Notes under the pieces: generated by a model
The model's input: only the letters and a program-made list of their open reading frames with translations
Told to the model about the DNA's origin: nothing
The model's database searches: none
Shown: piece by piece, positions 34,515 through 43,903 of the stretch
Position numbering within the stretch: the stretch's first letter is position 1
Layout of the letters: each line of letters starts with the position of its first letter
Translations under genes and position numbers: made by a program
Origin: Chryseobacterium candidae
GTDB lineage: Bacteria; Bacteroidota; Bacteroidia; Flavobacteriales; Weeksellaceae
Direction: 5' to 3'
Assembly: GCF_004916905.1 (NCBI RefSeq)
Contig: NZ_SDLV01000031.1
Coordinates: forward strand, 186,001 to 250,000
Length of the DNA: 64,000 nt

Positions 34515-35849
34515 TTATTTATTATTGCTACTACTGTTATGACCATCGCTGCTATTACGGTTACTGTTCCCACTGCAATTGTTAATACTATTATTACCAG
34601 TACTTCTATTATTGTTCATTGCACTGCTCACCCTACCGGATGCAGAACCGGATTTCGCAGATTTTGCAGCTGTTGCAGCCACAGAAGCACCTCCGGTTTT
34701 AACAGCCAGAACCGCAGTTTTAGCGCTGCCAGCCATTTTGCCTATGGCACTTTTCATTTTGGTCATGGCTCCGGCTCCTCCTGCTGATACAATGGTATCT
34801 GCAATGGTAGGGGTCATCAGAACCCCGATTCCGGTAACGATATAAGCTACGCACGTAAAAAGTTGGTTATAAATCATTCCCGAATTAGTTACATAGACCA
34901 GTAAGGCATCTAAATTGGTCACCGTTCCGTTTGTTAAAAGGGTGTCATATCTTTCTATTTCCATCATATAGCCGGAAGCGATAAGCTGCTGGCCAATGTT
35001 GATGATGGTATACGCCACAAAAGTGTAGAGATTGATATTGATGAATTTGGAAACCCAGTTGTAGAAGGAACTTTCAAATCCCGGAACAAGAGCCATACCC
35101 ACCGCAATCGGCCCTAATATAATAAGGATGTACGCCCAGATCTTCTGAATAAAGAAAATCAGGTAGACACAAATTCTCAGAATGGAAAGGCAGATAAACT
35201 CAATCACTTCAGCCACCAATTTTTGCATCTGGAACTGCATCCTGATCTGCCATTCCTTGATGGGCTGTATAAGTTTATCTAAGCCCTCACTGATATCAAA
35301 CCACGAATCATCGGCATCCTGTCCGGTATTCTCAATAACTTCCTGCTTGGCATCTTCATCTGCTTTCAGCTTGATGATGGCATCGAGCAATTGCTGTTGT
35401 TTTTTGAAGCGCTGCACCCGAAGATCATTAACCTCAGATTCTATATCACTGAAAATACTGATTCCCGGCTCTGCGATAGCTTCAAAGGGAGCCTGTATCA
35501 GATTGACAAATCCCGTCCAGTAGATCAGGGTGAACCCGATCAGGATAGGCTTCAGCATCGGGGTAATCTCCCATTCCCGGTCTCCGGCAGCCATTTGCCA
35601 TCCCATATACCCGAGGTACATCAAAGCCCCCAATCCGCCAATGGCCTTTCCAACCAATGCCGTATCGTTAGCATTATCCTGAACACTGGTATCCAGCTTG
35701 GTAAAGACCTCCATGAACCATTTCTCAAAAGCTCCGTCGCCTTTCAGGAACTGGAGTAAATTGCTGTAATCGCCATCGGTCTGGGCAAAGCCCATCACCG
35801 GCAATAAAAGAGCCAGAAGGCAACAGCATAGGGTTACTGCTTTATTCAT
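34515..35849 (-). CDS. traJ: Conjugative transfer protein TraJ (VirB6/TrbL-like)
   Basis: 444 residues: signal peptide, then multiple TM helices (about 70-90, 100-120, 215-245, 255-330) with IWAYILIILGPIAVGMALVPGF, the conserved centre of TraJ. The C-terminus is an unusual low-complexity tail of Gly, Ser, Ala and Asn (about 360-444). The DNA of this tail is repetitive and may vary in length between strains. Confidence 0.88.
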   Translation of the reverse strand: MNKAVTLCCCLLALLLPVMGFAQTDGDYSNLLQFLKGDGAFEKWFMEVFTKLDTSVQDNANDTALVGKAIGGLGALMYLGYMGWQMAAGDREWEITPMLKPILIGFTLIYWTGFVNLIQAPFEAIAEPGISIFSDIESEVNDLRVQRFKKQQQLLDAIIKLKADEDAKQEVIENTGQDADDSWFDISEGLDKLIQPIKEWQIRMQFQMQKLVAEVIEFICLSILRICVYLIFFIQKIWAYILIILGPIAVGMALVPGFESSFYNWVSKFININLYTFVAYTIINIGQQLIASGYMMEIERYDTLLTNGTVTNLDALLVYVTNSGMIYNQLFTCVAYIVTGIGVLMTPTIADTIVSAGGAGAMTKMKSAIGKMAGSAKTAVLAVKTGGASVAATAAKSAKSGSASGRVSSAMNNNRSTGNNSINNCSGNSNRNSSDGHNSSSNNK

Positions 35850-35850
35850 T

Positions 35851-36684
35851 TTAATATCGGTGTTTGTATTGATTCATAATATTTTGAACGACCTGTCCGT
35901 CCGACAACGGACTCCAGGCTGTAGGCAAAGCATAAGGAGAATGATTTTTCAGGATATTTTTATAATCCAGAAGAAGGGTCGTCTTGTTATTATGCTTCCT
36001 TAATTCCTGAACAAATTTTCTCCAACGAAGGAGGGTTTCGTGATACATCAGGAAGCGCTTTCCTCTCGGCATATCCATAGACCGGGACATCGCATATTTT
36101 TCCTTGATCATATCCAGCTCCTGTTGAAGCCTTTTTAATGTTCCTATACTATTAAGCGTTTCATAACTTTGCTGGTCTTTCAGCCTCCATTCCATAAAAT
36201 TCTGCGGGATATCAGGAAATTCAGTAATAGGCTTTAACATTCGTTTGTAATACAAAAGCCAAAGTGGATCAGCATCTATGGTAGCGGAAGTCCAATGGGC
36301 AAAATCCTGGACACTCCTTTTATAAATGGTATCGGAAGCTGCTTTTATTTTTTTGGCTTCTTCTTCTTCTTCGTATTTCACTTCTGCAAATCGCTGGTTC
36401 TGTACTCCCGTAGGTTTTAAGGGCCTAATGTCGTCTCCGTCCTTATAATCCCTGTTGATCTTGGGAGCCCACATCCCCCATACCGTGGCATAGGCAAAAT
36501 TGGTCTGAACTCCCAGGAAATATTTAGGATACGGTCGCCAGTCTCCCCAGCTTTCAAAAACCATTCGCTTATGCTGAGCGACAATGGCAGGGTCATTGAG
36601 GCGTTTTACACTCAGTTGTGCGGAAACGACAGCAGCTACAAGCAGTAATTGCAGCCTGATTAATTTTATAAATAAATTTTCCAT
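35851..36684 (-). CDS. Secreted transfer protein, fourth member of a VirB5/TrbJ-like tandem group
   Basis: 277 residues with a signal peptide (LQLLLVAAVVSAQ). A Trp/Tyr-rich N-terminal half (ESWGDWRPYPKYFLG) leads into helices and ends SDGQVVQNIMNQYKHRY, the same C-terminal pattern as the three genes upstream. One base separates it from traJ. Likely a periplasmic or pilus-associated transfer component. Confidence 0.7.
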   Translation of the reverse strand: MENLFIKLIRLQLLLVAAVVSAQLSVKRLNDPAIVAQHKRMVFESWGDWRPYPKYFLGVQTNFAYATVWGMWAPKINRDYKDGDDIRPLKPTGVQNQRFAEVKYEEEEEAKKIKAASDTIYKRSVQDFAHWTSATIDADPLWLLYYKRMLKPITEFPDIPQNFMEWRLKDQQSYETLNSIGTLKRLQQELDMIKEKYAMSRSMDMPRGKRFLMYHETLLRWRKFVQELRKHNNKTTLLLDYKNILKNHSPYALPTAWSPLSDGQVVQNIMNQYKHRY

Positions 36685-36688
36685 TGTT

Positions 36689-37357
36689 TTAGTTAAAAAT
36701 GTATTTGTGTTTCTGAATAATGTCTCCCACTATGGCTCTGTCGATATTGATATAATTCCTAAGGACAGGGACCTGATAGAGGTAAGGGATCTTTTTGGCG
36801 TTCTGTAGCCGTAAAATGATATAGAGAATATTACCGTTGATATTTCTGACCCTTGTCAGGACCTTTTCAATAAGCATCTCCCGATCCATTGCATCCATGA
36901 GAAAATCTTTGTTTTCGTTCAGGATATCCTGCGTGACCTCCTGTTGGAGCTTTATGGCCTGCTGTCCTATGGCTGCATAATACTTTGAAATCAGCACGGC
37001 ATATTCCGGATGCTGCATGGACAAATCCAGCATGGTTTTGGAGTTGCTTACGATTTTTCCTAAATACTGATAGAGATAGATGAGCTTTTTACTTTGGGTA
37101 AGGGCTGAATTGACATTTTTAAGCTGCTGGTAGATATATTCCTGAATGGCAATCACCTGGGCCGTTTTATTTTTAATCTCATTATATAATTCATTTTGCT
37201 TTTCATAAGAGTCTAAAAAAGCCTGCTCACTCCCTAATCGAACGCCATGATTGACCGTAATCTGGGACAGCAATTTATCATTGATCACAATCTGCTGGCT
37301 TTTTACGCAAATCGTAAAAAGCTGTACAATTCCGAGGGTTAGTATTTTTTTGTTCAT
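36689..37357 (-). CDS. Secreted helical transfer protein, third of the VirB5/TrbJ-like group
   Basis: 222 residues from the ATG at 37357, which begins a signal peptide (MNKKILTLGIVQLFTICVKS). A start at 37402 is also open. It is mostly alpha-helical and ends INIDRAIVGDIIQKHKYIF, clearly related to the gene at 38138. Probably a periplasmic channel or pilus-tip component as for VirB5/TrbJ proteins. Confidence 0.7.
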   Translation of the reverse strand: MNKKILTLGIVQLFTICVKSQQIVINDKLLSQITVNHGVRLGSEQAFLDSYEKQNELYNEIKNKTAQVIAIQEYIYQQLKNVNSALTQSKKLIYLYQYLGKIVSNSKTMLDLSMQHPEYAVLISKYYAAIGQQAIKLQQEVTQDILNENKDFLMDAMDREMLIEKVLTRVRNINGNILYIILRLQNAKKIPYLYQVPVLRNYINIDRAIVGDIIQKHKYIFN

Positions 37358-37404
37358 ATCCTTATTTTTTTCATTATGGTATTTGCTAATCTTCGATTTC
37401 ATTC

Positions 37405-38127
37405 TTAAAAGGATTTAATGTTCTTCATAATGTTTTCTACCACTTGTTTATCCCTGTTGACATAATATTGGAAAGCTCTTTTATTGCGCAGTACTTTAGC
37501 TTTAATATCCCGTATTTTTAAAAGCATATGGGTTGAGTTCCTGCTCAGGGTTTTGACTTCACCCAGCGCATAGTCCAATAAAATCTTGCGTTCCGCTTTT
37601 TCCATTTGATTGATTGCTCCGTAAGAGAGGATAATACCGGTGATCAGGCGTGTTACCATCTGTAAATCATCCACATACTGTACTGCGGAAGGCAGGACTG
37701 CTGCAATGGAATAAGGTGCGGTACTGATTTCGTCAATAATGGCCACCTGGTTTTGAGTGATCTTATTGATTTCTCGGCTCATCGCTACTCCTGTTGGAAT
37801 CGCCTGCAAGGCAAATGAAACAATCCTAAGTCTGTCCTGTATTTTAACCACCTTATCCTTGAAGCTGTTCCATTCGTTTTTATTGACCGTTTCAATTCCG
37901 GCATTCAGCGTCTGGTTTTGCCGCATCTCCTTTTGCCTGTCATGCTCTTTCATCGTGGCACTAATTTCCAGGTCCATCATTGGAAAGGAAACATTTTCTT
38001 TTTGCCAGGCGGGCGTGGAGCCGCCTCCGGAAGAAGTGATTACGATATAAGCCATCGGAATGAATACGCTTAAAAAAAAATTCTTTTTGCCTCCATTAGG
38101 TCGGCGAATCTCGTTACTCGATTTCAT
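37405..38127 (-). CDS. Helical transfer protein, second of the VirB5/TrbJ-like group
   Basis: 240 residues. A basic N-terminus precedes a hydrophobic export segment (FFLSVFIPMAYIVITSSGGG); the rest is helical and ends YYVNRDKQVVENIMKNIKSF. It is more divergent than its neighbours but shares the C-terminal motif. Confidence 0.7.
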   Translation of the reverse strand: MKSSNEIRRPNGGKKNFFLSVFIPMAYIVITSSGGGSTPAWQKENVSFPMMDLEISATMKEHDRQKEMRQNQTLNAGIETVNKNEWNSFKDKVVKIQDRLRIVSFALQAIPTGVAMSREINKITQNQVAIIDEISTAPYSIAAVLPSAVQYVDDLQMVTRLITGIILSYGAINQMEKAERKILLDYALGEVKTLSRNSTHMLLKIRDIKAKVLRNKRAFQYYVNRDKQVVENIMKNIKSF

Positions 38128-38137
38128 CTTAAAAAAA

Positions 38138-38797
38138 TTAAAAATTCCGTTTGTACCGATTCATAATGTCTTCAACAATGGCCTTATCCGTGTTGATATA
38201 GCCCGCAAAGGGATTAATGGAGTTCCAGAATCCCAGTCTGTTGGCTTTTTCCAATCGCAGCTTGATAGCCAACAGCCACAGCTTTAGATTTTTTACGTTT
38301 CCCGAGATGTTATGCAGTATCTTATAGCGGTCTCCTGCCGTAGCGAGGTTCAGTTCTCCTGAAGCCAGGATGTCTGATACATCCGTTACGATTTTCAGGC
38401 TCTGCTCATAGGTTTTTTGCGAGGCTTTAACCCCGAAAATGGCATATTGGGGATGGGCGGAAGCCAACTGAACGACATCAGAAGAATACCCATAGCATTT
38501 ATTGAGCTCCGTATAAATTTCCTTGACCTGAATCCCGTTTTGCAGGGTTCCGGAAACTTCTTTTAAACCTTTGAGTATTTTATTCTGAATATCGTTGGCC
38601 GCTACCATCTGGGTTCCTACCCAGGTTTGGGCATCTTTCAGCTTGGAAGTTTCATCTATAACTTCATTCTGCTTTGCTTTCAGGTTTTCTGAATACAGGA
38701 TCATCGCTGCTGTTACAGTAGGGTCTATGTAGGTATTTTGGGCATATAATAAACTTCCAAATCCTAAAAATAGTAAGCTAAACGTTTTCATATTCAT
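38138..38797 (-). CDS. Secreted helical transfer protein, TraI-position (VirB5/TrbJ-like)
   Basis: 219 residues, signal peptide FSLLFLGFGSLLYAQ, then long helices, ending INTDKAIVEDIMNRYKRNF. It overlaps the end of traG by 20 bases, the place of traI (DUF4141) in CTnDOT. A start at 38791 is equally possible. Confidence 0.72.
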   Translation of the reverse strand: MNMKTFSLLFLGFGSLLYAQNTYIDPTVTAAMILYSENLKAKQNEVIDETSKLKDAQTWVGTQMVAANDIQNKILKGLKEVSGTLQNGIQVKEIYTELNKCYGYSSDVVQLASAHPQYAIFGVKASQKTYEQSLKIVTDVSDILASGELNLATAGDRYKILHNISGNVKNLKLWLLAIKLRLEKANRLGFWNSINPFAGYINTDKAIVEDIMNRYKRNF

Positions 38798-41700
38798 GCA
38801 GTTGTTTATTGATTAATTCCGAAAGGCTGATGTTATGATCTTCCAATTCCTGGGAGATGATTTTGAAAATATTTTTACCAAGGTTCACCTTCCGGTTCTT
38901 TAGTCCGTGGTAGAATGCAAGGACTTTTGAGTCCAAAGGCTTTTGATAGAGGTTTACTAAGGAAACCATACTTCCCATATCATCCCCGAAGCTTTTCACC
39001 TGTTCTACAAAAATTTCTAAGGCTTTATCATAATTTCCGTACTGCCCAACGTAGTATTCAACTGCCGACTTTTCGGGTTTTTCCGTGGTGTAGGTCAGAT
39101 ATTGCTCGAGGGCCACTTCGTTGCCATACACCTCTCCCCTGGATCCCCGTTTGAGATAAAATTCCCTGAACCGGCTTCGCCCGAACTTATTATTTAAGTT
39201 GTTGATCGTGAAGATTTTGTTCTGTTCTACTTTATTTAGGGAAAGCAGAGCCGCTATGCGGTCAAAATTATCCTTGAATTTGGTCTGATCAAGAAGAATA
39301 AACGTGTCGGAATTATTGATGATGCTGTCTTTTACGACGGCATTCCCGATAATATCGTCCAGTTCTTGGGTAACTACCACCGCTTCCCCCCAGAATTTCC
39401 TTACGGTTTTATACAAATACAAAATGTATCCTCCCATCAGCTTACTGGCGATAGCTTTCCATGCTTCTTCGATGATCAGGGCTTTGCGACGGTCTTTTCT
39501 CAGTCTCATCTTCTGAATAAAAGTGTCCATAATGATGAGTGTTACGATGGGGAAAAGTTTTGGGTTCTCCTTCACGTTATCAATTTCGAATACGATCAAA
39601 GGCTCATTAAAGAGACTATTGTCTCCTTCATTATTTAGGGTCGTTCCGTAACGTCCGCCTTTGTAAAAATCCCTTAATACAAATAGAAATGTTCTTAGGT
39701 TAAACTCCGTTTCTCTAATTTTATGCTTTTTATTATTCAGGTAAAGAGGAAGAAATTTTTCGCAATATTCATAGAACCCATTGAAGGAAAGTTCTTTTAT
39801 AACAAGTTTTTCTTCCAGCTCCTTGATTTTTTTGATCAGAGCTTTCCTAAAGGATTCATCCCAGTCTCCAGCGTTTTTGGGCTGCTGTATGATTTCATTA
39901 GCCTGAATAAGAATCAGCTGGGTTTCGTTATAAGCTCTACGTTTTTCCTCATCACTCAGGGTTTCATAAGCTTCATAGATTGTATAAAATTTCTCGCTGT
40001 CATAATCGGGGTTATTCAGATTTTTATCGGGGTGGTATTCAATAGCCAGTTTTCTAAAGGCTTCTTTCACTTCATCAAAACCAGCATCAAAGGCAATTCC
40101 CAGAATATAATAATAGGTATGTTGTCCCCTGGACTGCTCTTCGTATACTGCGTAAACATCTTCTTCATGAATATTATATTTGCTTAAATAGAGAATGAGT
40201 TCTTCCGAGGTTTTATTTTTGTACCACTTCGTTCCCGAATTAAAGTACTGGTGGTAATACGACATCAGGACATTATCTAATATGGATTTCTGTGCGGAGG
40301 ACATCGTAGCATCAGCTCCCTGCCAGATCAAAAAGATCAGGTTAGTTAAAAACTCTATTTTTTCAATATTGAATTCTTTTTGGTCCATCAGGAAAGGATT
40401 CATCGTAATGGGTTTGTCCTCCGTATACTGGATATATCTTCCGCCTTTATACTGACAGGTTCCCGAGTAGGAATCTCCGGTATCCACGATCACGACATCA
40501 TAATTATATGTAAGGTATTGCTCCACGATATTATTCATTAAAAAGCTCTTACCTGAACCGCTGGGTCCCAGCACAAACTTGTTACGGTTATTGATTCTTC
40601 CGGTTTTCATCGGTAAATCCGAGGGATCAACTTTTAGGGGAACGCCCTGTCGGTCGGTAAATCTGAGGTAGAAGCCACTTTCTTCATTCATGGGGTAGCT
40701 TTCTTTAAAAAAAAAACAAAGCGCCGCTTCGCTTGTCGTCATAAACAGATCATACTCCCTAAGTTCCGTAGCATTGCCCGGTAGGGCTGCCCGGAAAAGC
40801 TCCAGCTGGTTATAGGCATTTCTGGAGACAATAATCCCTTTGGTAAACAGCTTATTTTCAATCAGGGACTGTGTCCCTTCCATTTCTTCCAAAGTGTTTG
40901 TTGAAAACAGAATAGAAAAATGGGCATTAACAATAAGCTGGCCGTCTATGGCAATATGATGTAACAGGCTCTGGATTTCTTCGGCAATAATGGCATTGGA
41001 TGGAGAGTTATTTGCCGCTCCTTCGTGCTTTTTCCTTTTTTTGTCCAGTTCCCTTTGCTGCTGTGCCTGATGTGGAATGGTAATGACCTGATTATAGATA
41101 ATGGTTTCGTAATCTTCCAGTTCATTGATGAAGGTAAAATTATCCACTGCCATTTCTGCGGCAGCTCCGTTTCCTCCCAGTATGGAATAAGGTTCTATTT
41201 CAGAGGGCAGATCAATATTTTCCACATCGACGTAAGAGATGTTTTTAACGAACCGGTTGCCTATTTGCAAATATTCATTGGTACTTTTAAGATTGTCAAA
41301 AGACGGGGTACCCGAAAATTGCATGGATAAAACTCCGGAAATATAATACTCAAAATCTTTCTCAAATAGAAATTCCGGTTCACAATCGTTTTGTTTTAAA
41401 AGCATACACACCTTCTGGCATTTATCCCGAAGCTCTTTATACCTCTTTTCAGAAAATCCGTAATGCTTATTGTTCTTTTTCAGCTTATCATCAATAATAT
41501 CCGTAAACAGCAACATCGTTTCAATGGTTTTAAAAAGCCTCCCGTCAAAATGCTCGGAATATTTCTGCTGGAGGAACTCTTTAGAAGGCTCGGCTGAATA
41601 TTTCTTTTTTGAGAAAATATCAAGCTTCTGAACAATTCTCCCCTCCCCGATGATGGTTACCACCTGGTTCAAGACCGTATGGAAATGAAGGTAATAATCC

Positions 41701-41858
41701 GGATCTGCCGAATATTGTTCCACCATATTCCTGATTTTAATGCCAATGATGGGGTTTCCGTACTGCCCGAAAAGAACATCAAAATCCCAATGGTGATCTT
41801 TTCCATAATCATACCCGATGAAAGGAATATTAAATGCCTGTTTTTTTGTTGTTGCCAT
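38778..41858 (-). CDS. traG: TraG conjugation ATPase (VirB4 family) with an inserted J domain
   Basis: VirB4-type ATPase that powers channel assembly and substrate transfer, 1026 residues from the ATG at 41858 (the longer frame runs into traF). The N-terminal domain spans about 1-400, Walker A is GPSGSGKS (431-438), and Walker B is ALIIEEAW (about 793-800). Between them, residues 581-646 are a J domain: YYILGIAFDAGFDEVKEAF, HPD at 609-611, then YEAYETLSDEEKRRAYNE. Such a DnaJ module is not part of VirB4 as I know it and adds about 65 residues. The reading frame is intact, so it is not disruption. Confidence 0.93.
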   Translation of the reverse strand: MATTKKQAFNIPFIGYDYGKDHHWDFDVLFGQYGNPIIGIKIRNMVEQYSADPDYYLHFHTVLNQVVTIIGEGRIVQKLDIFSKKKYSAEPSKEFLQQKYSEHFDGRLFKTIETMLLFTDIIDDKLKKNNKHYGFSEKRYKELRDKCQKVCMLLKQNDCEPEFLFEKDFEYYISGVLSMQFSGTPSFDNLKSTNEYLQIGNRFVKNISYVDVENIDLPSEIEPYSILGGNGAAAEMAVDNFTFINELEDYETIIYNQVITIPHQAQQQRELDKKRKKHEGAANNSPSNAIIAEEIQSLLHHIAIDGQLIVNAHFSILFSTNTLEEMEGTQSLIENKLFTKGIIVSRNAYNQLELFRAALPGNATELREYDLFMTTSEAALCFFFKESYPMNEESGFYLRFTDRQGVPLKVDPSDLPMKTGRINNRNKFVLGPSGSGKSFLMNNIVEQYLTYNYDVVIVDTGDSYSGTCQYKGGRYIQYTEDKPITMNPFLMDQKEFNIEKIEFLTNLIFLIWQGADATMSSAQKSILDNVLMSYYHQYFNSGTKWYKNKTSEELILYLSKYNIHEEDVYAVYEEQSRGQHTYYYILGIAFDAGFDEVKEAFRKLAIEYHPDKNLNNPDYDSEKFYTIYEAYETLSDEEKRRAYNETQLILIQANEIIQQPKNAGDWDESFRKALIKKIKELEEKLVIKELSFNGFYEYCEKFLPLYLNNKKHKIRETEFNLRTFLFVLRDFYKGGRYGTTLNNEGDNSLFNEPLIVFEIDNVKENPKLFPIVTLIIMDTFIQKMRLRKDRRKALIIEEAWKAIASKLMGGYILYLYKTVRKFWGEAVVVTQELDDIIGNAVVKDSIINNSDTFILLDQTKFKDNFDRIAALLSLNKVEQNKIFTINNLNNKFGRSRFREFYLKRGSRGEVYGNEVALEQYLTYTTEKPEKSAVEYYVGQYGNYDKALEIFVEQVKSFGDDMGSMVSLVNLYQKPLDSKVLAFYHGLKNRKVNLGKNIFKIISQELEDHNISLSELINKQLHEYENV

Positions 41859-42144
41859 GCTGCAAAAATTTTTTATTGTCCAACCTTTTAGGAAATATGA
41901 AAATCTGATCGAAGTTTTTAGTCTTATCATAAAGGCCAAGGGTATCCTGTCTTTTGAAAATGAGGTAAACACCGCCTCCGGTGGCTACAAGGCCCAGTAA
42001 GGAACCCAGTAATCCGAACCTGGATAATATGAGTGCGGCTACGACTCCGGCTCCGATAACACCCACCGCATAGAAAATGTATTTTCCTTTGAGTCCGAAG
42101 AATACAAGGGGCTTTTTGAGCCCCTTGTAGAGGTAGAATCCCAT
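41830..42144 (-). CDS. traF: Conjugative transfer protein TraF (DUF4133)
   Basis: 104 residues with two adjacent TM helices (FYAVGVIGAGVVAALIL and LLGSLLGLVATGGGVYLIF), the VirB3-like inner-membrane partner of the VirB4 ATPase. The start MGFYLYKGLKKPLVFFGLKG is family-typical. It overlaps traG by 29 bases. Confidence 0.9.
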   Translation of the reverse strand: MGFYLYKGLKKPLVFFGLKGKYIFYAVGVIGAGVVAALILSRFGLLGSLLGLVATGGGVYLIFKRQDTLGLYDKTKNFDQIFIFPKRLDNKKFLQHGNNKKTGI

Positions 42145-42147
42145 AGC

Positions 42148-42468
42148 TTACGCAAAGAATGAGGTGACGAATTCCGGAACGACAATCAGAAAGATCATGG
42201 CTCCGCCATACCCCAGGATTTCTTTGTTAACATCCTGATCTCCATTAGTCCATTTGTTATACACTCTAAGACCTCCGATAAAGCCGACCAATCCGCCCAC
42301 GGCTTTCAGAATCAGCTTGATGGGGTCCCAATAGTCCTTAATGTCATTGGCTGCATTGGAGATGGCTGTTGCTCCGCCCTGGGCAAATACGGGAGCGACA
42401 GCAAGAAGAATCATACATGCAGTCAATATCTTTTTTACTGCTGCATGGCGTTTTAAATTGTTGTTCAT
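42148..42468 (-). CDS. traE: Conjugative transfer protein TraE (DUF4134)
   Basis: 106 residues: cleavable signal (ACMILLAVAPVFAQG) followed by two hydrophobic segments (ILKAVGGLVGFIGGLRVYN and YGGAMIFLIVVPEFVTSFF). This VirB2/pilin-like architecture is characteristic of TraE. Three bases before traF. Confidence 0.92.
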   Translation of the reverse strand: MNNNLKRHAAVKKILTACMILLAVAPVFAQGGATAISNAANDIKDYWDPIKLILKAVGGLVGFIGGLRVYNKWTNGDQDVNKEILGYGGAMIFLIVVPEFVTSFFA

Positions 42469-42585
42469 AATGATTAATTATTGGTTTAGAATTAGATTTT
42501 TGTGTTTAGGAATTGGCATAAGGGGTATGCTATCCGTATCTGTTGACAGGATGATATTGGGTCAATTTGAAGTGTTCCTTACTGC

Positions 42586-43122
42586 TTAAATGACGGAGTG
42601 GTAGACCTTTTGGCCACCGTAATTAGCCACGAGCTGCACGGTGGTTTCCGATAAATTCAAAAGCTCTTTCCAATGGGACTTTTTGGGCTCAGCCTTTTCC
42701 CTTTTAGGATATTCTTCTGCTTTGACAGGCATATCCTGAGGTTGGTTTGTGTTATCGGATGGGCTCTTTTCTGCTGGTGCTGATTTGGTATCGTTCACCG
42801 GTGCAGTCATATAGTCAATATCCTGCTCAGCTTCAAATCGCTTTCTCATCTCTTCTAAATCCGGCTGCTGGTTGGTAGAAGATAGTTTTTGGAAATCAAG
42901 TTCTTTTTTCAAAAAGGATTTGGGGGTACTGACGTTTTCAACATCTTCAATTCCAATCCGGCTTGGAGGTTCTGCATCAGTTTGTGCAAAACCACCCAGT
43001 GAAAATTCTTCGGTCAGATCGACGTGAGTAATCTTTTCTTTTTTTAAAAAAAGGTCGTACAGGATATTTCCGGCATAATACAGGAAATAAGCTGCTAAAA
43101 GGATGAGTGAATACTTTATCAT
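42586..43122 (-). CDS. Membrane-anchored hypothetical transfer protein
   Basis: 178 residues: one N-terminal TM helix (YSLILLAAYFLYYAGNILYD), a long Pro/Glu/Lys/Asn-rich linker and a conserved-looking C-terminal 35 residues (HWKELLNLSETTVQLVANYG). It lies between the ParA-like gene and traE, the place of traB-D in CTnDOT-type operons. No family assigned. Confidence 0.6.
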   Translation of the reverse strand: MIKYSLILLAAYFLYYAGNILYDLFLKKEKITHVDLTEEFSLGGFAQTDAEPPSRIGIEDVENVSTPKSFLKKELDFQKLSSTNQQPDLEEMRKRFEAEQDIDYMTAPVNDTKSAPAEKSPSDNTNQPQDMPVKAEEYPKREKAEPKKSHWKELLNLSETTVQLVANYGGQKVYHSVI

Positions 43123-43160
43123 ATTTCATTTTTTATTTTGTTTTTCTTTAGGAATCTGCT

Positions 43161-43814
43161 CTACAAGGTAATTTGTAAGACGCCGCTTATTTGTTCAATA
43201 ATTTTGTTGAATGGCTTTTTTATGGCGTATCGCTGTTCGTAGGTAAGCTTCCTCGTATTAATCGTTTGCAAGCAGTTCCTTTTGTACACAGGGTTTTCAA
43301 TCAGGGTTCCGTATTTGGCGATCTCGATATCCATCTCCTTTTGGTTGAGATATTTATAGCCTTTGTCATATTTGGAACGGATAAAGATCCGCTCTGCTTC
43401 ACTTTCGAGTAGACCCAGCAGGTTTTTGAATACCAGGGTCGATTTTACTGATACATCGGAATATTCAAAAGGAATGATAATAAAATCACTGTAAATGAGT
43501 AAGTCACTATATTTTTGGTCCAGCGTGCCTGCCAGATCAAACAAGTATATTTCTTCGCTTTCCTTAAGGCTTATAATTTTTTCCAGATCAGCAAAAGGCT
43601 GCTCTTCTTCATCGTCTCCGATGAGTTCTACTTCATAAAGCCTGGGCAGCTCTGAATTTTCGTCCTCTTTCCATTTGTTGAAAAAAGATTTCTGAAAGTC
43701 AAAATCATATGCCTTGATTTTCCTTTGTGAGGTTTCCCAAAGGTAATTGGCAAATGCAATGGCAAGAGTGGTTTTTCCCGCTCCGCCCTTTTGGGTGGCA
43801 AAGGTGATAATCAT
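43161..43814 (-). CDS. traA: ParA-family ATPase, TraA
   Basis: 217-residue deviant Walker ATPase. ATQKGGAGKTT (about 6-16) is the ParA/MinD P-loop, and FDLAGT and IIPFEYSDVSVKST are the switch regions. In Bacteroidota ICEs a TraA/ParA ATPase opens the tra operon next to the mob genes. No ParB partner is adjacent. Confidence 0.88.
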   Translation of the reverse strand: MIITFATQKGGAGKTTLAIAFANYLWETSQRKIKAYDFDFQKSFFNKWKEDENSELPRLYEVELIGDDEEEQPFADLEKIISLKESEEIYLFDLAGTLDQKYSDLLIYSDFIIIPFEYSDVSVKSTLVFKNLLGLLESEAERIFIRSKYDKGYKYLNQKEMDIEIAKYGTLIENPVYKRNCLQTINTRKLTYEQRYAIKKPFNKIIEQISGVLQITL

Positions 43815-43836
43815 AGTTGGGTTGTTAGCTGTTGGT

Positions 43837-43900
43837 CAATGGCTATCGGTTTTAAAGATGTCCGTTAATTTTTTTATAGGCGATCAACTGATAGCCATTG
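43837..43900. repeat. Long inverted repeat between relaxase and traA
   Basis: caatggctatc (43837-43847) is exactly complementary to 43890-43900, with one mismatch and three more pairs inside (gtt/aac). The loop is about 34 bases. It could terminate the mob transcript or mark a junction between the mob and tra blocks. Confidence 0.6.
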
Positions 43901-43903
43901 GCT

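Noticed and set aside
34515..34787. Repetitive DNA at the traJ 3' end considered as a tandem repeat or CRISPR-like array
   Set aside because: It encodes the Asn/Ser/Gly-rich tail of TraJ in frame; no regular spacer-repeat structure exists. No CRISPR array was seen anywhere in the window.
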